DNA of 28,555 nucleotides from Candidatus Aalborgicola danicus (GTDB lineage Bacteria; Pseudomonadota; Gammaproteobacteria; Burkholderiales; Burkholderiaceae_C). Of the stretch, positions 1 to 9,450 are shown piece after piece. The DNA lies in the NCBI GenBank assembly GCA_016703945.1, contig JADJBC010000033.1, positions 1 to 28,555 of the forward strand. Reading direction: 5' to 3'. The position numbers and the translations under genes were made by a program. Numbering within the stretch: position 1 is the first letter of the stretch; the number at the start of each line of letters is the position of its first letter. Below the pieces are notes generated by a model. That model had not been told where the DNA came from, did not search any database, and saw nothing but the letters and a program-made list of their open reading frames with translations.

Positions 1-1
1 C

Positions 2-127
2 AACAATAAGTGGAATTTGGCAAATGCAAATATCCTGACGAAATTACTTTCTTCAAGCAGCGAAAACAACCAGCAGCTAGCACTTCAAGATTTCCTTGAT
101 GTCGCTACAAACCTCAAAATGAGGTAA
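2..127 (+). CDS. Fragment of giant secreted adhesin, entering from upstream
   Basis: A frame open from the left edge runs about 41 codons and ends at TAA (125-127). It is rich in Ser, Asn, Gln and Leu and matches no domain I recognise alone. The same frame re-opens at once after the TAA and continues unbroken into the GH19-containing segment, through residues reading like a linker (IPVDWLFGSV at about 176-205). I therefore read this as the preceding part of the same giant protein, interrupted by a nonsense change or sequence error. The alternative is the C-terminus of a separate upstream gene. The 5' end lies outside the window. Confidence 0.5.
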   Translation, partial: NNKWNLANANILTKLLSSSSENNQQLALQDFLDVATNLKMR

Positions 128-1177
128 AGCGGTATTTCTGTTTCAAGAATTGTTCAGAAAATCAAGTCGCTTATTCCAGTTGATTGGCTATTCGGATCTG
201 TACAACCTGCCACTGGAACTGCGCTAGGAATTATTGATGCCAACAATATCAGGATAGGCGGTTCTGGATTGTCGGTATATAAGAGCGACGATTCGAAATC
301 GTTGTCGTTCAGTCTTTCTCAGGATTCTTTGCTGCTGCAATGGGAATGTCGGGGCCGGATGACCCGGGGTAGTGGGCTTGCAACTGAAACGGGAAAGGCT
401 CTAGATAAAGTGGGCGGAGCGTCCCTTAATACCATCGCAGCCTTTTTGGCGAATAGCAAGTATGAGTCTGGCAATGGCGCGAAGTTGACGGAAACTACGA
501 TATGGAAGTGGGGAAAAGTTGTGGCTTTAACAACGGAGAAGTCGCGGGCGCGGATATTTGCGAAGTACCCACAGTTGAATATCGCTAACCCGGCAAGTAT
601 TTGGGCGGCCTTCACTCCGAAGGAACAAGCGAATGCGTTTCTTGGATTTACTGGAGCGGGGAATAGCCCGAATAACGATGATGGTTGGAATTACCGAGGT
701 CGTGGGCTGATTCATATCACGGGGAAAAGTAATTACACTGCTTTTAATAGTTGGCTTAAGAAAACCTACCCGGACAGGCAGTTTGACGTCATAACAAACC
801 CTGATAGTGTCGCCTCTGATCCATTCCTCGCTGCGAATAGCGGTGTGTGGTTTGCTTTCGTCAACGCGAAAGGGTTCCTCAAAGCGGCTGAGGCCGGCAA
901 TTTTAGCAACACAGTGAAGATCGTAAGCAATAGCCTAGATACTGTCGATAACAGAAGGGTCAATTACGACAAGATTCTGAAATTGCTCAATGAGGGTGGC
1001 AATCCATACGACAACATTCGATCTGTACTTGGAAAGGTAGGCATAAAGACACTGAACAGCGGACCATATCAACATGCATTCCAAATTCCGATTCTTCGAC
1101 CTACGACCGTACCTATCGCGATCGCATCGAGTAATTCACACCAAGATGTATCGAGTGAAGGCGAAGGACAAAAGTAG
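128..1177 (+). CDS. Giant adhesin segment with GH19 lysozyme/chitinase-like domain
   Basis: The frame is open from 128. The first plausible internal start is TTG at 269, but no ribosome-binding site supports it, so this is probably internal to a larger gene. After a linker of about 40 residues a glycoside hydrolase family 19 fold is clear. The catalytic-Glu region reads KYESGNG (Glu codon 464-466), then DGWNYRGRGLIHITG at about 680-725 gives the family's YRGRG/ITG signature, followed by SNYTAFNSWL. GH19 enzymes cleave chitin or peptidoglycan. The frame loses sense after about 1070. A short stretch in frame 1 (NSDSSTYDRTYRDRIE) and then frame 3 continue the protein, so one or two indels lie between about 1070 and 1150. 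G+C here is clearly lower than in the repeats downstream. Family assignment is good; linkage to the adhesin is inferred from continuity. Confidence 0.72.
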   Translation, partial: SGISVSRIVQKIKSLIPVDWLFGSVQPATGTALGIIDANNIRIGGSGLSVYKSDDSKSLSFSLSQDSLLLQWECRGRMTRGSGLATETGKALDKVGGASLNTIAAFLANSKYESGNGAKLTETTIWKWGKVVALTTEKSRARIFAKYPQLNIANPASIWAAFTPKEQANAFLGFTGAGNSPNNDDGWNYRGRGLIHITGKSNYTAFNSWLKKTYPDRQFDVITNPDSVASDPFLAANSGVWFAFVNAKGFLKAAEAGNFSNTVKIVSNSLDTVDNRRVNYDKILKLLNEGGNPYDNIRSVLGKVGIKTLNSGPYQHAFQIPILRPTTVPIAIASSNSHQDVSSEGEGQK

Positions 1178-3254
1178 CACCGCTTACGCAGAAGACATCA
1201 AGCTGGTTAGCACCATAGCGCAGCAATATTGGGAAAGTGCGGGGGTTCCTTCCGGCGCTTTTGTCAACACGTCGATCAGCATTGCCGATCTCGCCGACAA
1301 TGTGGCAGGCATAACAGAAGGGAACCAAATTCTGCTCTCAGCCACCGCAGCTGGATGGGGCTGGTTTGCTGACTCAACTCCAGCTTCGCAGGAGGAGTTC
1401 TTGCCGACTAGCGCATCAAACGATTTTCAGGCGCGTGCTGGTGGACTGGCGGATGGGAGATTGGATTTGTTGACTGTGGTTATCCATGAATTCGGTCATG
1501 TGCTTGGTCTTGGTGATACGCCGGACAATGCCAAAGTAATGGCGCAGTATTTGACTCCTGGCGTTCGGCGTTTGCCAAGTGACGCGGACATTGCGGCACT
1601 CCAGGCCAAATTGGCAAGTATTGGTGATGGCGTAACTGAGTTTGCCGACAATGAGGATCGTACTTCTTTAGTGATCGTTGTTCCGCCTGCGACGACAACG
1701 GCACAGGGCAATACCACTGGTGGCTTGCGCTATCAAACCATTATCAATCCGGCACTCACCAACAGTAACTTCAGTACGGGCAGTGGCTGGGCCACCGCCG
1801 GAAACGTCGCTTTTAACAATGGCGCTGCCACGCTCACCGAAACCGTCACCACCCAGACCCGCCTCAACCAGGTCTTCATCGTCGGCGAGAACGACCGCTT
1901 CCTGTCCTTCACCGTTGCCGATACGGCGCTGGACGATGCCGACCAGGCCCCGGACGACGCCTTCGAGGTCGCCCTGCTCGATGCCAACACCGGGGCATCG
2001 CTCCTCGGCGGCACGGGGCTCACCCGCAACGACGCCTTCCTCAACCTGCAAGCCGACGGCACGGAGCGCAAATCCCAAGCCGTCACCAGCATCCGCAATG
2101 CCGACGGCAGCCGCACCTACCTCGTCGATCTGGCCGGCATCCCGGCCGGCACCGCCGTCAATCTCGCCTTCGACCTGATCGGCTTCGGCAAGGGCGCGGC
2201 AGCAGTCAGCAGCCATCTCACCATCCGCGACCTGCGCATCGGCGTGCCGCAAACCAAGGACGACAGCATCACCCTAGCCGAAGACACCCCGACGACCATC
2301 GCCGCGCTCGCCAACGACCTCAATGCCCGCCAGCCGGGCTTCGCCCCGGTCATTGTCGAAGGCCCGACCCACGGCCAAGTGACGATCAACCTCGACGGCA
2401 CCTTCAACTTCGCGCCCGACAAGGATTGGCACGGCGAAGACCGCTTCAGCTACAAGCTCAGCGACGGCCATGTCGATTCCAACCTTGCCATCGTCAGCCT
2501 GACCGTCACGCCGGTGAACGATGCCCCCGTTGCAACCGACGATGCTGCCAGCGTAGCGGAGGACGGCACGACCACCGCCAGCGGCAGCCTGCTGGCCAAT
2601 GACAGCGACGTCGACGGCGACGCGCTCGGCATCGACGAACCGGGAACCTACACGGGCATCTACGGCACGCTGACCCTGTCGCAAGACGGCAGCTACAGCT
2701 ACGCGCTGGCCAGTGATTCGAGCATCGTCCAGGCGCTGCGCGCAGGCGAGATCGTTTCGGACGTGTTCGCCTATGCCGCCAGCGACGGCCTCACTACCAC
2801 TCCGGCCACGCTCACCGTCACCATTACCGGAACCAACGACGCCCCGGTCACCGCCGACGATACCGCCAGCGTTGCGGAAGATGGCACGACCACCGCCACG
2901 GGCAACCTGCTGACCAACGACAGCGATGTCGACACCGGCGCCGTGCTCAACGTCGCTACACCAGGCGACTATGTCGGCGCCTACGGCACCCTGACCCTGT
3001 CGCAAGACGGCAGCTACAGCTATGCCCTGGCCAACGAATCCGCCATCGTCCAGGCGCTGCGCGCAGGCGAGATCGTTTCAGACGTGTTCGCGTACGCCGC
3101 GACCGACGGCATCTCCAGCACTCCAGCCACGGTCACCGTCACCATCACCGGAACCAATGACGGCCCGGTCACGGTGGAACGACACAGCGAGTGTCGGCGA
3201 AGACGGCACGCTTGCCGCCAGCGGCAACCTGCTGGCCAACGACAGCGATGTTGA
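1074..3254 (+). CDS. Giant adhesin segment: metzincin protease, jelly-roll, cadherin-like and first VCBS repeats
   Basis: This continues the preceding segment after a frame change; sense begins around 1140. A metzincin-type zinc protease follows, with HEFGHVLGLGD at 1485-1517 (HExxHxxGxxD, Asp as third ligand) and a Met-turn-like VMAQY at about 1536-1550. Next is a domain of about 170 residues (about 1740-2250) that looks like a jelly-roll or carbohydrate-binding module. A cadherin-like module follows (about 2260-2515, ending VNDAP), then the first VCBS repeats. The frame is lost at about 3178, where one extra A turns the expected GAC GAC codons into GAA CGA; the sister repeats show the correct register. 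The true protein continues in the next segment and the stop at 3254 is an artefact. The product is presumably secreted and may bind and cleave surface polymers or proteins. Confidence 0.8.
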   Translation: MHSKFRFFDLRPYLSRSHRVIHTKMYRVKAKDKSSTAYAEDIKLVSTIAQQYWESAGVPSGAFVNTSISIADLADNVAGITEGNQILLSATAAGWGWFADSTPASQEEFLPTSASNDFQARAGGLADGRLDLLTVVIHEFGHVLGLGDTPDNAKVMAQYLTPGVRRLPSDADIAALQAKLASIGDGVTEFADNEDRTSLVIVVPPATTTAQGNTTGGLRYQTIINPALTNSNFSTGSGWATAGNVAFNNGAATLTETVTTQTRLNQVFIVGENDRFLSFTVADTALDDADQAPDDAFEVALLDANTGASLLGGTGLTRNDAFLNLQADGTERKSQAVTSIRNADGSRTYLVDLAGIPAGTAVNLAFDLIGFGKGAAAVSSHLTIRDLRIGVPQTKDDSITLAEDTPTTIAALANDLNARQPGFAPVIVEGPTHGQVTINLDGTFNFAPDKDWHGEDRFSYKLSDGHVDSNLAIVSLTVTPVNDAPVATDDAASVAEDGTTTASGSLLANDSDVDGDALGIDEPGTYTGIYGTLTLSQDGSYSYALASDSSIVQALRAGEIVSDVFAYAASDGLTTTPATLTVTITGTNDAPVTADDTASVAEDGTTTATGNLLTNDSDVDTGAVLNVATPGDYVGAYGTLTLSQDGSYSYALANESAIVQALRAGEIVSDVFAYAATDGISSTPATVTVTITGTNDGPVTVERHSECRRRRHACRQRQPAGQRQRC

Positions 3255-4662
3255 TACCAACACCGTCCTCACCATTTCTGCACCGGGTGACTACGTTGGA
3301 ACCTACGGCACCCTGACCCTGACGCAAGGCGGCAGCTACAGCTATGCCTTGGCCAATGATTCCGCCATTGTCCAGGCGCTGCGCGAAGGCGAGATCGTTT
3401 CGGATGTCTTCGCCTACGCGGCGACCGACGGCATCACCAGCACCCCGGCACAACTCACCGTCACCATCACGGGAACCAACGATGGCCCGATCACGACGGA
3501 CGATGCAGCGAGCGTCGGTGAAGACGCCACGCTGGCCACCAGCGGCAACCTGCTGGGCAACGACAGCGATGTCGATACAGGCACCGTGCTCACCGTCGTT
3601 ACACCCGGCAACTATGCCGGAACCTACGGCACGCTGACCCTGGCGCAAGACGGCAGCTACAGCTACACGCTGGTCAATGATTCGAGCATCGCGCAGGCAC
3701 TGCGCGAAGGCGAGGTTGTCCGCGACGTGTTTGCGTATGCCGCGACCGACGGCATAACCAGCACACCGGCACAACTCACCGTCACCATCACCGGCCAGAA
3801 CGACGCCCCGATTACGATCGACGATACCGCCGGAGTAGCGGAAGACGGCACGCTCGTCGCTACCGGCAACCTGCTCGCCAACGACAGCGATGTCGACGCC
3901 CCGAAGGAAGTCCCCTTGGGGGATACCGGCACCGTGCTCACCGTCGCCGCCCCCGGCGACTATGCCGGCACCTACGGCACGCTGACCCTGGCGCAGGATG
4001 GCAGCTACACCTACACCTTGGCCAACGACTCCGCCATCGTGCAGGCTCTGCGCGCAGGCGAGATCGTTTCGGATGTCTTCGCCTACTCGGCAAAAGACGG
4101 CCTCACCACCACCCCGGCCACGCTCACCGTCACCATCACGGGACAGAACGACGCCCCCGTCACCGCCGACGACACCGCCAGCGTCTCCGAAGACGGCACC
4201 CTCGTCGCCACCGGCAATCTGCTCGCCAACGACAGCGATGTCGATACCGGCACCGTGCTAACCGTCGCCGAGCCCGGCGACTACTTCGGCACCTACGGCA
4301 CCCTGACTCTGGCGCAGGACGGCAGCTATAGCTACGCGCTGGCCAAAGACTCCAGCATCGTGCAAGCGTTGCGCGAAGGCGAGATCGTTTCGGACGTGTT
4401 CGCCTACGCCGCGACCGACGGCATCGCCAGCACCCCGGCCACGCTCACCGTCACCATCACCGGAACCAACGATTGCCCGATCACGACTGCCGATGCAACG
4501 AATGTCGGCGAAGACGGAACGCTGACCGCCAGCGGCAACCTGTTGGCCAACGACAGCGATGTCGATACCGACACCGTCCTCACCGTTTCTGCACCGGGCG
4601 CCTACGTCGGCACCTACGGCACGCTGACCCTGACGCAAGACGGCAGCTCAGCTACGCGCTGA
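3179..4662 (+). CDS. Giant adhesin segment: VCBS repeats 3-7
   Basis: This segment consists of VCBS repeats of about 107 residues. Each starts near the ITGxND boundary, passes through the conserved SVGEDGTL and LLANDSDVDT blocks, then YGTLTLxQDGSYSY, then QALREGEIVSDVFAYAATDG. Such repeats build long stalks in secreted Gram-negative adhesins. The fifth repeat carries nine extra residues from a 27-bp insertion (3898-3924). The frame ends at 4662 because one A is missing near 4648: this copy reads GGCAGCTCAGC where its sisters read GGCAGCTACAGC. The protein continues in the next segment. An upstream open frame exists back to 3022 but is a shadow of the preceding segment. Confidence 0.82.
3898..3924 (+). 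repeat. 27-bp in-frame insertion with a short palindrome inside one VCBS unit
   Basis: Compared with the nine sister units, unit 5 has 27 extra bases between GTCGAC and ACCGGC. They contain TCCCCTTGGGGGA, a short palindrome resembling intergenic palindromic (REP-like) units, and add nine residues (APKEVPLGD) without breaking the frame. Confidence 0.6.
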
Positions 4663-7406
4663 CCAACGACTCCAGCATCGTGCAAGCGTTGCGCGCAGGC
4701 GAGATCGTTTCGGATGTTTTCGCCTATGCCGCGAGCGACGGTATCACCAGTACTCCGGCACAACTCACCGTCACCATCACCGGAACCAACGATGCCCCGG
4801 TCACGACCGCCGACGCGGCAAGCGTCGGCGAAGACGGCACGCTGGCCACGAGCGGCAACCTGCTTGCCAATGACAGCGATGTTGACACCGCCACCGTGCT
4901 CACCGTCGCCGCACCGGGTGGCTATGTCGGCACCTACGGCACGCTGACCCTGACGCAAGACGGCAACTACAACTACGCCCTGGCCAATGATTCCGCCATC
5001 GTCCAGGCGCTCCGTGAAGGTGAAATCGTTTCGGACGTGTTCGCCTATGCCGCGAGCGACGGCATCACCAGCACTCTGGCCACGCTCACCGTCACCATCA
5101 CGGGCCGCAACGACGGGCCGGTCACGACCGCCGATGCAGCGAATGTCGGCGAAGACGGAACGCTTACCGCCAGCGGCAACCTGCTGGCCAACGACAGCGA
5201 TGTTGATACCGACACCGTGCTCACCGTCGCCGCACCCGGCGGCTATGTCGGCACCTACGGTACCCTGGCTATGGCGCAGGACGGCAGCTACAGCTACGCC
5301 CTGGCCAACGATTCCGCCACCGTCCAGGCGTTGCGCGCGGGCGAGATCGTTTCCGACGTGTTCGCCTATGCCGCGAGCGACGGCATCACCAGCACTCCGG
5401 CACAACTCACCGTCACCATCACCGGCCAGAACGACGCCCCGGTTACGGCGGCTGATGCGGCGAGCGTCGCCGAAGACGGCACGCTAGCCGCCAGCGGCAA
5501 TCTGCTCGCCAACGACAGCGATGTCGATACCGGCACCGTGCTCACCGTCGCCGCCCCAAGCACCTACACCGGCGCCTACGGCACCCTGACGGTCAATAAC
5601 GACGGCTGGTATAGCTACACCCTCGCCAACGATTCGCCTGCCGTGCAAGGGCTGCGCGCCGGACAGGTGGTGGCCGATGTCTTCGTTTATGCGGCCACGG
5701 ACGGCATCGCCGCCACCCCGGCGACGCTGACCATCCAGATCACCGGCGCCAACGATGGCCCGCAGGCGCAAGGCGATGCCGGCCAGGCGCGGGAAGACGG
5801 CGGGCCGGTGGCATTTGCAGCCGACGCGCTGCTGGCCAACGACAGCGATGTTGATATCGGCGACAGCAAGACGCTGGTCGCGGTCACCGATTCCGCCGCC
5901 GGCGCCCAGGTGCGCCTGATCGACGGCCAGGTGGTGTATGACGTGGCCAGCCTGTTCCAGAACCTCAAGGAAGGCGAAACCACTACGGACAGCTTCACCT
6001 ACACGATGGTCGATGGCCAAGGCGCGACCAGCACCGCCACCGTCACCATGACCATCGTCGGCGCCAACGACGCGCCTGTTGCTCAGGACAATGTCGCCAC
6101 GCTGCTCGAAGACGGCCGCATCACCCTGGCTTTGATGGGCAAGGCCAGCGATGTTGACGGCGACACTCTGACGCTCGGGATCGTCGATCAGCCCGCCCAC
6201 GGCATGCTTACCCTGAATGCCGACAACACCGTCAGCTATGCACCGGCCGGGAACTGGAGCGGCGAAGACGTCTTCACCTATCGCGTCAATGACGGCCTGG
6301 CGGATTCCAACATCGCCACCGTGCGCCTCATCGTGAACGCCGTGGCCGATGCGCCAACATTGGTGTTGAGCGAACGGCCGGGCGCGACTCGCGAAGTCTT
6401 CCGCGGTTCGTGGGAGACAGCGACCGCCCATGATGAGCACTCCGGCGAGCACTCCGACGACGGTCGGCCGCCGCTGGTCAAGCGCAACACTCTGGAAAGC
6501 TGGACGCTGCTCGACGGCAAGGATCATGGACACGATGGGGACGACCATCCCGACGGACACTGCGACGATGGGCGCAGCGAAGGCCCCGAAGGCTTCGAAC
6601 TATGGACCAGCGGCGACAAGATGAAGAACGCCGCGAACAAGTCCCGCGTAGTCACCGCCGCCGCCGGCAACGGCACGCACTGGCTGGAACTAGCCGACGC
6701 CAAGGGCGAAGGACACCAGACCACGGGCATCGAGCGAAAGGTTGACGCGGTGGCCGGCGCCACTTACACCCTGAGCCTCGATCTCGCCGGCCATCTGGGC
6801 TACAGCGCCGAGTACACGCGCATCGGCATCTATGTCGATGGCGTCCGCATCGGCGGCGCGGAGAACACCAGCCCGAACGACGCCCTGGCCTGGATCACGC
6901 GCGACTTCAGCTTCATGGGCACCGGTGGCGCACAGACGATCCGCATCGTCGCCGAACCGACCCGGCGCGAATCGAACGGCCGCGGCATGATGATCGACGA
7001 CATCGCGCTGACCGAAACCCTGCCAACCAACACCGGTCGCGAGGACGGTACGGTGCCGTTGTCGGCGCTTGGCGTTGCGCTGACCGACATGGACGACTCG
7101 GAAATCCTCACGCTGAGCATCGCCGCATTGCCGGTCGGCGCGACGCTGAGGGACGGAACGCACAGCTTCACCGCCAGCGAAGGTGCGACCACGGCGGACG
7201 TCACCGGCTGGATCCTGGGCAATTTGGTTCTGACACCGCCAAAGGACTTCAACGGCAGCCTGAGCTTGCAGGTGATTGCCACCGCGACCGAACAGGCGAA
7301 CGGCGACGTGGCGATCACGCTGGCCGATCTGAACGTGACGGTGTTGTCGGTAGAACGATGCGCCGCTCGCCGCGAATGCGAGCTATGCGGTGGAGCAGGG
7401 CGGTAG
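4649..7406 (+). CDS. Giant adhesin segment: VCBS repeats 7-11, cadherin-like modules, His/Asp-rich insert
   Basis: VCBS repeats continue to about 5750, then a divergent one (about 5751-6066), then a cadherin-like module (about 6067-6345). Next is a domain of about 215 residues (about 6355-7015) with beta-sandwich features resembling the lectin-like module of other giant adhesins. It is interrupted near its start by His/Asp-rich runs (AHDEHSGEHSDDG; DHGHDGDDHPDGHCDDG) at about 6426-6570. Another Ig/cadherin-like module leads to an NDAP boundary. One extra A at about 7352 breaks the frame: removing it gives SVNDAPLAANASYAVEQGG in the next segment. The stop at 7406 is therefore not the real end. 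No glycine-rich RTX nonapeptides are seen. Confidence 0.8.
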
Positions 7407-7923
7407 TGTCAGGATCGACTTCGCCAGCCTGGTCAGCGATGTGGATGGCAACATCCTGACCCTGAGCCTGGGCAAGCCCAAGCACGGCAGCCTGCTGAAG
7501 AATGCGGACGGCAGCTATACCTACACCCCGAAGCGCGGCCACAGCGGGACCGAGAGCTTCAGCTACACCGTCTCCGACGGCACGTTGAGCACCACGGCGA
7601 GCATCACGGTGGTGGTGAGCGGCAAGCGGGAGGAGGACGACGATGAGGACGATCACCACGGCGGACACTGTGCCCGATTGGTGGTGCAGTCAGGCTATGG
7701 CGCGGATCGCGACGATGGCAAGGCGAAAAACAATGTCGTGATGAACATTGCAAGCCCGGTGGCAAACCCGTCGCTCTCCGCCATCAAAGTCGATTGGCAG
7801 GGCAGCGCGCCGAGCTGCAACAAGGCAGTGGATGACGGTTGGGCGAAGGACTACTTCGTCAAGCCGACGGAACAGAAGACCCTGGCGGAACTAACGGGAC
7901 TAACGGTGAGGTTGGTGAAGTGA
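7353..7923 (+). CDS. Giant adhesin C-terminal segment (cadherin-like module plus tail)
   Basis: This holds a cadherin-like module (about 7353-7620; LVSDVDGNILTLSLG, then HSGTESFSYTVSDGTLS), a charged linker (REEDDDEDDHHGGH, about 7627-7668) and a tail of about 85 residues ending at TGA 7921-7923. The tail contains IKVDWQG, a two-cysteine stretch and a final hydrophobic/basic LTVRLVK. From memory, giant VCBS/cadherin proteins found beside similar operons often end in a comparable block, with an Asp-Trp followed by a Trp-x-x-Asp-Phe/Tyr core. I infer it may be the secretion or sorting signal, but this is not shown by the window. The whole adhesin visible here is about 2,600 codons, and its N-terminus is missing. 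Confidence 0.75.
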
Positions 7924-8045
7924 GGAGACGGCTTATGACATTGAGGCAAATCTCATGTAGGTGTGTCGCCGCTTCAAGGAAGGCGTTTAACCGATAGGTA
8001 TCGTGTTCGCGAAGACGAAGGTCCTCAGCCTGTTTGAAATGCCCG

Positions 8046-8072
8046 GAGTCAGTGGTAACGGCACCGTGACTC
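8046..8072 (+). other. Imperfect inverted repeat between adhesin and next gene
   Basis: GAGTCA (8046-8051) and TGACTC (8067-8072) are complementary, with a further GGT/ACC pairing inside. No T-run follows, so a Rho-independent terminator is not supported. It lies in the 211-bp gap after the adhesin stop, where I see nothing else convincing. Confidence 0.25.
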
Positions 8073-8134
8073 GGATGTTATGTGTGGCTTTGGAGTATCA
8101 GTGACATATGAGAGGCAATTGTGGAGGGGGTGAA

Positions 8135-9280
8135 ATGGGTTGGATGTCGAATCAATCAATGGGAAAACTTAGGATATTTGTCTTAGCAGGGTTAGTTTTC
8201 TGGGTAGGCGTTGCCGAGGCCAAACGGCTTATTGATAAACCGTTGACATATCTAATCAAAAATTCGGACAATAGTGTAGCCACATTTTCCTTTCCGTTTA
8301 TTCAGGGAGAAGATGATCTGGTGGCAAAACGAATTAATGTATTCTTGCATGTAGCTGAACTTCAGATGGCGCCACCCGAGCTCTTCAGGTCAGAGCCACT
8401 TCAAGCTGCCACCGATTCAGCTAGAAACAATTCTGAAATGGAATCAGGTGGAATTAGAACGCTGAACGAAGGTCGAGTTTTAAGTGTTGGTGTTATATAT
8501 GTTAATCGTGGCTATGCGGGCAAAAGATCGTATGAATTTGACGCCAGAAACGGCCGTCTACTCCTGAAGGATGAACTTCTAACTCCCGCAGGATACAAAT
8601 TGCTCGCCAAACAGCTAGTCCAACTACGTAAATCTAGAATCCGCAGTCAATTATCGCGACTAACGAAGTTACTTGGTTCTCACACCAAGAAATCCCCTAC
8701 CGATACTCCAGAACTGATTCGAGAAGAAATCGACATTTACAAACGGTGCCTTGAAGATCGGTTCGAAGGTAGTGGTCTTAAGTCTCAACTCGACGATCCA
8801 GGTATATTGAATGTCGAAGAACATTCATTGATATTTACTAAGGGGCCATGCTCAAATCAGAGCATCGATGAACTGGGGGACTTTACTAACAAGCTCAGTG
8901 CTGAGGAAGTGAAGCCGTACTTGAGTAGTTATGGGAAATATATTCTGTTTGCTGAGGGCGACGGAGCAATTTCAGCCATAAATCCCTATAGCCAAGTCTT
9001 CTGGGGAAAAATCAATGGGAAGATTCCAGTTACTCTCTATCTTGGTTCGAACTATCCGCTGATCAGAGAGGCCCAGCTAAAGCGTGCGAAATACTACTAC
9101 GACAAATACCGGTCTGTGATCGATTTGTCAGTCGAAAAAAGAGGAGATTTGTTCGAGCTTACGGAAACAGACAGTAAAGAGATCCCAAAGCCAGTTTTGA
9201 GTTTCAAAATCTATGAAGGCAAGTTGACCGGGCAATGGCGAGGGGGAGGAAAGTCGTATTCTTTTGAGGCGGCTCCGTAA
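8135..9280 (+). CDS. Exported protein of unknown function
   Basis: This gene is intact, about 381 residues. I chose ATG 8135 because a purine-rich GGAGGGGG lies just upstream; ATG 8108 is possible but lacks one. The N-terminus (KLRIFVLAGLVFWVGVAEAKR) is a classic Sec signal peptide with probable cleavage after AEA, so the product is periplasmic or secreted. The middle (RVLSVGVIYVNRGYAGKRSYEFD, then RLLLKDELLTPAGYKLLAKQL, quoted in parts) vaguely resembles periplasmic DUF3298/DUF4163-type proteins, but I would not assign the family. It is clearly A+T-richer than the genes either side and has no frame break, suggesting a separate history. It sits between the adhesin and the secretion operon, so an accessory role is possible but unsupported. 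Confidence 0.7.
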   Translation: MGWMSNQSMGKLRIFVLAGLVFWVGVAEAKRLIDKPLTYLIKNSDNSVATFSFPFIQGEDDLVAKRINVFLHVAELQMAPPELFRSEPLQAATDSARNNSEMESGGIRTLNEGRVLSVGVIYVNRGYAGKRSYEFDARNGRLLLKDELLTPAGYKLLAKQLVQLRKSRIRSQLSRLTKLLGSHTKKSPTDTPELIREEIDIYKRCLEDRFEGSGLKSQLDDPGILNVEEHSLIFTKGPCSNQSIDELGDFTNKLSAEEVKPYLSSYGKYILFAEGDGAISAINPYSQVFWGKINGKIPVTLYLGSNYPLIREAQLKRAKYYYDKYRSVIDLSVEKRGDLFELTETDSKEIPKPVLSFKIYEGKLTGQWRGGGKSYSFEAAP

Positions 9281-9450
9281 CGCTTGCCAAGCGTGCGAAC
9301 AATAAGCGTCGTATCACGAATACTTCACCCAGATCGCTGATGACGCCTGGCGCAACGTCGGGCCTTCCTGACGAGTCGGCGCTGGCGGCACGGCGCCTTA
9401 AGCATCGACCACCGGCCAGCCTCCGCAACAGTCATATTCTTGCCAACTTT

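Larger units (their letters stand above)
2514..5750 (+). repeat. Tandem array of about ten VCBS-repeat units (about 321 bp each)
   Basis: Unit boundaries at the ITG(T/Q/R)ND codons fall near 2514, 2836, 3157, 3478, 3799, 4148, 4469, 4790, 5111, 5431 and 5750. That gives ten units of about 321 bp (107 residues), except the fifth, which is about 348 bp. Units are very similar at the nucleotide level, which suggests recent duplication or homogenisation. A more divergent eleventh unit follows to about 6066. The array is collapse-prone, so the true copy number could differ. Confidence 0.88.

Noticed and set aside
2514..5750. Regular repeats as a possible CRISPR array
   Set aside because: The units are 321-bp coding repeats with a clear VCBS protein pattern; there are no short repeats with unique spacers.
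4614..6560. Minus-strand open frames of 263 and 358 codons through the VCBS array
   Set aside because: They mirror the repeat structure of the plus strand and contain no independent motif or start signal.
1178..7923. RTX-type calcium-binding toxin
   Set aside because: No glycine-rich GGxGxDxxx nonapeptides are present; the repeats are VCBS and cadherin-like.
9360..9410. G+C-rich short inverted repeat (GGCGC/GCGCC) before the TolC-family gene
   Set aside because: Only five base pairs and no T-run; likely chance in G+C-rich DNA.
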